Of a stretch of 19,249 nucleotides of DNA, positions 15,894 to 19,249 are shown piece by piece (position 1 is the stretch's first letter; each line of letters begins with the position of its first letter). Under the pieces are notes generated by a model that did no database searches, was not told the DNA's origin, and saw nothing but the letters and a program-made list of their open reading frames with translations. The stretch is taken from NCBI GenBank assembly GCA_964563585.1, contig CAZLXG010000044.1:1-19249 (forward strand). The letters run 5' to 3'. The DNA comes from CAZLXG01 sp964563585 (lineage in GTDB: Bacteria > Bacteroidota > Bacteroidia > Flavobacteriales > Flavobacteriaceae). The position numbers were made by a program, and so were the translations under genes.

Positions 15894-16889
15894 TTGGTAA
15901 AAATAGATAACATAGAACTTCCAGATTTCCCATTACTTTTAGCGCCAATGGAAGATGTTAGCGATCCGCCTTTTCGTGCGTTATGCAAAGAGCAAGGCGC
16001 AGATGTAGTATATACCGAATTTATTTCTAGCGAAGGTTTAATTCGTGATGCTGTTAAAAGCACTATGAAACTTGATATTTACGAAAAAGAACGTCCTGTT
16101 GGAATTCAAATATTCGGAGCCAATTTAGACAGTATGTTGCAAACCGTAGATATTGTTGAAAAATCTAATCCAGATATTATAGATATTAATTTTGGATGTC
16201 CTGTTAAAAAAGTAGTGAGTAAAGGCGCAGGCGCAGGAATTTTAAAGGATATTGATTTAATGGTATCGTTAACCGAAGCCATGGTAAAACGAACACATTT
16301 ACCAATTACAGTAAAAACCCGATTAGGTTGGGATGATAATTCTATAAAAATTATTGAGGTTGCCGAAAGGTTGCAAGATGTTGGCTGTAAAGCAATTTCA
16401 ATTCATGGGCGTACGCGTGAACAAATGTATAAAGGCGATGCAAATTGGGCGCCGATTGCAGAAGTAAAAAATAACTCAAGAATGCATATTCCTGTGTTTG
16501 GAAATGGCGATGTAGATTCGCCAGAAAAAGCCATGGAAATGCGTGATGTTTACGGTTTAGATGGCTGTATGATTGGTCGTGCAACTATTGGAAACCCTTG
16601 GTTTTTTAAACAGGTGAAACATTTTTTTGAAACAGGCAAACATTTGGCTCCAATCTCAATGGGGGAACGGGTTAATGCTGCTCGCAGACATTTACAAATG
16701 GCAATCGATTGGAAAGGTGAAATTCTTGGTGTTTTTGAAACGCGAAGACATTATACTAATTATTTTAAAGGCATTCCGCATTTTAAAGAATACCGAATGA
16801 AAATGGTAACAAGTGATGCCTCAGTAGATGTGTTTGCTGTTTTTGATGAGGTTCTTGAAAAGTTTTCAGACTACCAATTTACCGAATAA
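15894..16889 (+). CDS. dusB: tRNA-dihydrouridine synthase (DusB family)
   Basis: An FMN- and NADPH-dependent enzyme that reduces uridine to dihydrouridine in the D-loop of tRNAs. The Dus core is complete: LLAPMEDVSDPPFR (14-27), the catalytic cysteine Cys102 in INFGCPVKK, Lys141 in VKTRLGW, His171 in IHGRTR, and the phosphate-binding GNGD and GRATIGNPW segments. The length of 331 residues is normal. The start is TTG at 15894. A TAA in frame at 15870 leaves no upstream ATG, and the sequence from VKIDNIELP on matches how flavobacterial Dus proteins begin. It is divergent from the Lgt-like gene and convergent with the ABC permease. The dusB subgroup name follows usual annotation in these bacteria and the exact uridine target is not proven. 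Confidence 0.93.
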   Translation: MVKIDNIELPDFPLLLAPMEDVSDPPFRALCKEQGADVVYTEFISSEGLIRDAVKSTMKLDIYEKERPVGIQIFGANLDSMLQTVDIVEKSNPDIIDINFGCPVKKVVSKGAGAGILKDIDLMVSLTEAMVKRTHLPITVKTRLGWDDNSIKIIEVAERLQDVGCKAISIHGRTREQMYKGDANWAPIAEVKNNSRMHIPVFGNGDVDSPEKAMEMRDVYGLDGCMIGRATIGNPWFFKQVKHFFETGKHLAPISMGERVNAARRHLQMAIDWKGEILGVFETRRHYTNYFKGIPHFKEYRMKMVTSDASVDVFAVFDEVLEKFSDYQFTE

Positions 16890-16943
16890 TTTATTTTTGA
16901 TAAGTACGTAAAAGTTAATTGTTACTATGGCAATTCGCCTAAA

Positions 16944-18152
16944 TTAATTAGCTTCAATAAGTGTTTTTGTAATTCTTCTGCTTGCAATTTTTGATGCTAA
17001 AACACCCAAAATAGATATAGTAAAAAAGACGATAAAGAAGTTTTTAAATTTTATTGGCGTTGGGTAAGGTAGTGACGGTGTGAGCATTACTAGCGAAAAT
17101 TGGGTTTGTAGCGACACGATAATTACACCTATTAATAAACCTAGTATTGTGCCTAAAAGTGTTATTAAACTGCCTTGGTAAAAGAAGATTTTCCGAAGAT
17201 TTTTAATAGTTACTCCAACACTAAAAAGAGAATTTAGGTTTTCTTTTTTCTCTAAAATCATCATTATTATTGAGCCAATTACATTAAAAATCAGCAACAT
17301 TGATACTAGTGTGATTAGGAGGTATACAAAAAGATTTTCGGCATTTAGCATTTTATACAACGCGTCGTTAAGCTGCATTCGGTTTTTTAAAATGATTTTA
17401 TCACCCAAAACATCTTTAATTTTTTGTCTTGCTACAGCTTGGTCTATACCTTCTTTTAATCTAAATTCTATAGATGATATTTGGTTGGGTTTGTAGTTTA
17501 AAAGCTGTTGCGCTAAATTTATTGACGCATAAATATATTTGTCGTTTAGGGTTTCGTTTATATCGAAAATGCCAACATTTATAGCATTTACCGTATTGAA
17601 AGCGCTTTTTGTTGAGCTTATAATTCCTTTTCCAGGTTTTGGAACATATAAATTAACAGTCTTTGCATAATCTAAAACACCAAACGAAAGATTGCGAGAA
17701 ATACCCCAACCAACCACTATTTGATTAGATTTTTGGTCTAACCAACCGCCTTGAACAATAACAGAATCGATAGTATTTACAAATTGAAAATGCTCGTCTA
17801 CACCTTTAATATATGCGTGTAGATAGGTTTTGTCTTCTGAAGCGATAAATACACGTTCTTCAATTACTTTTGAGTATAAAGCAATTTCTTCTATATTATT
17901 TAGCTTAGAAACTTCATCTTCTGTTAGAAGAAAAGATTTTCCAATAGCGGTTTCTGCTTTTAAAGCGGGATCTACAATAGTTGAGAATTGTAGTGTAAAA
18001 TCTTTTAAGCCGGCAAAACCAGAAAGCACCACAAATAGCGATGCGGCCCCTAAAACAACACCTATTAAAGCTATTATTGTTATAAAATTAATAGCATTAT
18101 TACCGCTTTTTGAGCGTAAATAACGTTTTGCTATATAAAAGGGGAAATTCAT
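16944..18152 (-). CDS. FtsX-like ABC transporter permease (LolC/LolE type)
   Basis: An inner-membrane permease subunit of 402 residues with the topology of the MacB/LolC/LolE (type VII) group: one helix near 20-45, a large periplasmic domain (about 48-270) and three C-terminal helices near 273-299, 323-348 and 370-390. The N-terminus IAKRYLRSKSG and the SVGVTIKNLRKIFFYQGSLI coupling segment are typical. LolC/E proteins extract lipoproteins from the inner membrane for transport to the outer membrane, which would suit the several lipoproteins encoded nearby, but no ATPase (LolD) gene is in this window. It lies 66 nt downstream of rbfA on the same strand. I recall that rbfA-permease adjacency is common in Bacteroidetes, so the pair is probably an operon. 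Confidence 0.88.
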   Translation of the reverse strand: MNFPFYIAKRYLRSKSGNNAINFITIIALIGVVLGAASLFVVLSGFAGLKDFTLQFSTIVDPALKAETAIGKSFLLTEDEVSKLNNIEEIALYSKVIEERVFIASEDKTYLHAYIKGVDEHFQFVNTIDSVIVQGGWLDQKSNQIVVGWGISRNLSFGVLDYAKTVNLYVPKPGKGIISSTKSAFNTVNAINVGIFDINETLNDKYIYASINLAQQLLNYKPNQISSIEFRLKEGIDQAVARQKIKDVLGDKIILKNRMQLNDALYKMLNAENLFVYLLITLVSMLLIFNVIGSIIMMILEKKENLNSLFSVGVTIKNLRKIFFYQGSLITLLGTILGLLIGVIIVSLQTQFSLVMLTPSLPYPTPIKFKNFFIVFFTISILGVLASKIASRRITKTLIEAN

Positions 18153-18218
18153 GCTTTAAATATAAAAAGAAAATTCAGGTTTAATTTAAAGCACACAGTC
18201 TAAGTTTTTTTAAACCAA

Positions 18219-18617
18219 TTACGATTTTTTGCGTTTACTTAAGACGCTAGGGTCTTTAATAGGGTTCTCTTCGCCTTTTAAAGATTTTTCAATTTGGTCT
18301 ATATATTCTAAAGAATCATCAATAAAAAACTCTAATCTAGGCATACGTCTTAGTTGATGTCTGGTACGTTGCGCTAATTCATGCTTAATTAATGGTGCAT
18401 TAGATTTTATTCCTTCAATAAGCTCTTTAGCCTTCTCGTTAGGAAAAACACTTAAATAAACCTTTGCTACCGAAAGGTCTACCGTTACTTTTACTTTTGA
18501 TACCGATATTAAAACACCACGCATACCGCCTTGTGTGGCAGCTTTTTGTAATATATCAACAATATCGTGTTGTAATACCGATCCTATTTTTTTTTGTCTT
18601 TGACTTTCTTCTTCCAA
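18219..18617 (-). CDS. rbfA: 30S ribosome-binding factor A
   Basis: A KH-type RNA-binding factor that helps maturation of the 30S ribosomal subunit, notably 16S rRNA 5' end processing and cold adaptation. The protein (132 residues) shows the family pattern: RQKKIGSVLQHDIVDIL at the N-terminus, the VSKVKVTVDLSVAKVYLSVF strand region, and RMPRLEFFIDDSLEY near the end. The start is TTG at 18617. The only nearby upstream ATG (18626) reads ATG AAT TAA and stops directly against this TTG, and the next in-frame Met is residue 32, inside the fold. The leader has a hairpin and two tiny ORFs, so its translation may be regulated. The ABC permease follows on the same strand. Confidence 0.95.
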   Translation of the reverse strand: MEEESQRQKKIGSVLQHDIVDILQKAATQGGMRGVLISVSKVKVTVDLSVAKVYLSVFPNEKAKELIEGIKSNAPLIKHELAQRTRHQLRRMPRLEFFIDDSLEYIDQIEKSLKGEENPIKDPSVLSKRKKS

Positions 18618-18638
18618 TTAATTCATTTTAAATTTATA

Positions 18639-18657
18639 AAAGTCTGGTATAGACTTT
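18639..18657 (-). promoter_or_regulatory. Hairpin in the rbfA 5' leader
   Basis: AAAGTCT (18639-18645) and AGACTTT (18651-18657) are exact inverted repeats with a 5-nt loop. If transcription starts about 7 nt after the -7 box at 18665-18672, this hairpin is at the very 5' end of the rbfA mRNA. It could stabilise the message, affect translation, or act as an operator. Confidence 0.45.
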
Positions 18658-18664
18658 CATGCTG

Positions 18665-18672
18665 CAAAAATA
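18665..18672 (-). promoter_or_regulatory. Likely -7 element of the rbfA promoter
   Basis: The minus strand reads TATTTTTG (18672-18665), an exact TAnnTTTG match, followed by GCAGC. No TTG lies at the expected upstream distance, so the -33 part is not supported. Position and orientation fit rbfA expression with a leader of about 40 nt. Confidence 0.45.
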
Positions 18673-18741
18673 ACGGATATTTAAAGATTATCTTACTTTT
18701 TGATTTACAAAATTCGTACCTTTCTATTAAATGTATAAAAA

Positions 18742-19152
18742 ATGTATAAAATTGAGCATATAGGAATAGCGGTTAAAGACCTAGATTTTTCTAACGAATT
18801 GTTTACTAAGCTATTTGGAGAACCTAGCTATAAAACGGAAGCTGTAGAAAGTGAGGGTGTTAAAACATCATTTTTTAAAATAGGGGAAAACAAGATAGAA
18901 TTATTAGAAGCCACAAACGAAAATAGTCCTATTGCTAAGTTTATAGAAAAGAGAGGCGAAGGCATACACCATATAGCTTTTGATGTTACAGATATTAAAG
19001 CTGAAATTAAAAGGTTAGAGAAAGAAGGTTTTATTGTTTTAAACAAAAAACCTAAAAAGGGTGCTGATAATAAACTTGTTGCCTTTTTGCACCCAAAAAG
19101 TACAAATGGTGTGCTTGTAGAGCTTTGTCAAGAAATTAGTTTAAACGGGTAA
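18742..19152 (+). CDS. mce: Methylmalonyl-CoA epimerase (VOC superfamily)
   Basis: A glyoxalase-fold (VOC) enzyme of 136 residues that interconverts the (R) and (S) epimers of methylmalonyl-CoA, linking propionate or odd-chain breakdown with succinyl-CoA through methylmalonyl-CoA mutase. It shows two beta-alpha-beta-beta-beta modules. Candidate metal ligands are His6 in IEHIGIAV, Glu53 in KIELLE, the pair His76-His77 in GIHHIAFDV and Glu127 in VLVELC. The length is standard. An ATG at 18731 is out of frame; ATG 18742 gives the usual MYKIEHIGIAV beginning. A -7-like TACCTTTC lies at 18717-18724, with a TTG only 14 nt before it. The mutase genes are not in the window. It is divergent from rbfA and followed 47 nt later by a tRNA gene. 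Confidence 0.93.
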   Translation: MYKIEHIGIAVKDLDFSNELFTKLFGEPSYKTEAVESEGVKTSFFKIGENKIELLEATNENSPIAKFIEKRGEGIHHIAFDVTDIKAEIKRLEKEGFIVLNKKPKKGADNKLVAFLHPKSTNGVLVELCQEISLNG

Positions 19153-19157
19153 ATTTC

Positions 19158-19188
19158 TTGTGGAGTTTTAAAATTAATATTAGATTTG
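19158..19188 (+). promoter_or_regulatory. Promoter of the tRNA gene
   Basis: TTG (19158-19160), exactly 20 nt, then TAGATTTG (19181-19188) gives a full Bacteroidetes -33/-7 match. Transcription would begin near 19195, a few nucleotides before the mature tRNA 5' end at 19200. The -33 box begins 6 nt after the mce stop codon. Confidence 0.75.
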
Positions 19189-19199
19189 CAGCCAATTTT

Positions 19200-19249
19200 G
19201 GTCCCATAGCTCAGTTGGTTAGAGCACCTGACTCATAATCAGGTGGTCC
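19200..19249 (+). tRNA. tRNA with CAT anticodon (Met, or Ile2), truncated by window end
   Basis: The 5' acceptor strand GGTCCCA (19200-19206) is followed by TA, then a D-arm starting AGCTCAGTTGGTTAGAGC, and an anticodon stem CCTGA / TCAGG closing the loop CTCATAA with anticodon CAT. The variable region begins, and the window ends before the T arm and 3' acceptor strand. CAT can belong to elongator tRNA-Met or to tRNA-Ile2 with lysidine-modified C34. The first base is G, and the overall D-arm is elongator-like rather than initiator-like. The missing 3' half prevents a firm choice. Confidence 0.93.

Noticed and set aside
15803..16063. An 87-residue N-terminal extension of the Lgt-like protein starting at an ATG inside the dus gene
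   Set aside because: The extension is antisense to conserved dus codons, has no Lgt similarity, and the protein makes sense from the TTG at 15802.
16890..16943. Terminator between the convergent dus and permease genes
   Set aside because: Only a 3-bp GGC/GCC stem was found, too weak to call.
18731..18751. Direct repeat ATGTATAAAA at the start of mce (18731-18740 and 18742-18751), giving an out-of-frame first ATG
   Set aside because: The first ATG opens a frame of only about ten codons and the repeat is short and AT-rich; it could be chance. The real start at 18742 is clear from the protein.
1..19249. CRISPR array, prophage, toxin-antitoxin pair or defence island
   Set aside because: No spaced direct repeats, phage structural genes, nucleases or toxin-like pairs were seen. 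Spacers are short and genes are mostly housekeeping or envelope functions.

Overview
The window looks like chromosomal DNA of a marine-type member of the Flavobacteriaceae (Bacteroidetes). The reasons are the high AT content, the protein families present, lipoprotein signal peptides on secreted enzymes, absence of obvious Shine-Dalgarno sequences, and several promoters of the Bacteroidetes type (TTG, about 20 nt, TAnnTTTG). It carries mostly core genes with small accessory touches. No prophage, CRISPR array or intact insertion sequence is visible.

Layout. (i) 1-6600: a leftward block made of a CPA2-like cation/proton antiporter with a TrkA/RCK tail, an MBL-fold hydrolase, a lipoprotein subtilase (S8) and a lipoprotein M1 metallopeptidase, closed by a strong bidirectional hairpin terminator. 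A promoter at the left edge points to another leftward gene outside the window. (ii) 6600-8700: a second, CPA1/NhaP-like antiporter with an RCK tail, divergent from the first, followed by a decayed IS3-type orfA fragment. (iii) 8700-13340: lepA (EF-4) and a PD40/TolB-like lipoprotein leftward, then a rightward pair of a lipoprotein M28 peptidase with PDZ domain and a small DUF4345-like membrane protein. (iv) 13350-15800: a leftward cluster of an Lgt-like integral membrane enzyme, a REP-like palindromic repeat, a cysteine-rich radical SAM protein resembling the archaeal tetraether-lipid synthase (Tes/MJ0619) family, and a 68-residue two-helix membrane protein. (v) 15890-19249: a tRNA-dihydrouridine synthase rightward, then rbfA and a LolC/E-type ABC permease leftward, methylmalonyl-CoA epimerase rightward, and a tRNA with CAT anticodon cut by the window end.

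How the genes may work together. Regions i-iii contribute envelope housekeeping: ion homeostasis and four predicted lipoprotein enzymes or periplasmic proteins. Regions iii-v include translation factors (lepA, dus, rbfA, tRNA). The most interesting unit is region iv. A diacylglyceryl-transferase relative that keeps most but not all of the Lgt catalytic residues is encoded just before a radical SAM enzyme whose closest known relatives join lipid tails by C-C bonds. This suggests a membrane lipid or lipid-anchor modification pathway, but that is inference.

Three genes (Lgt-like, dus, rbfA) have no usable ATG and appear to start at TTG.
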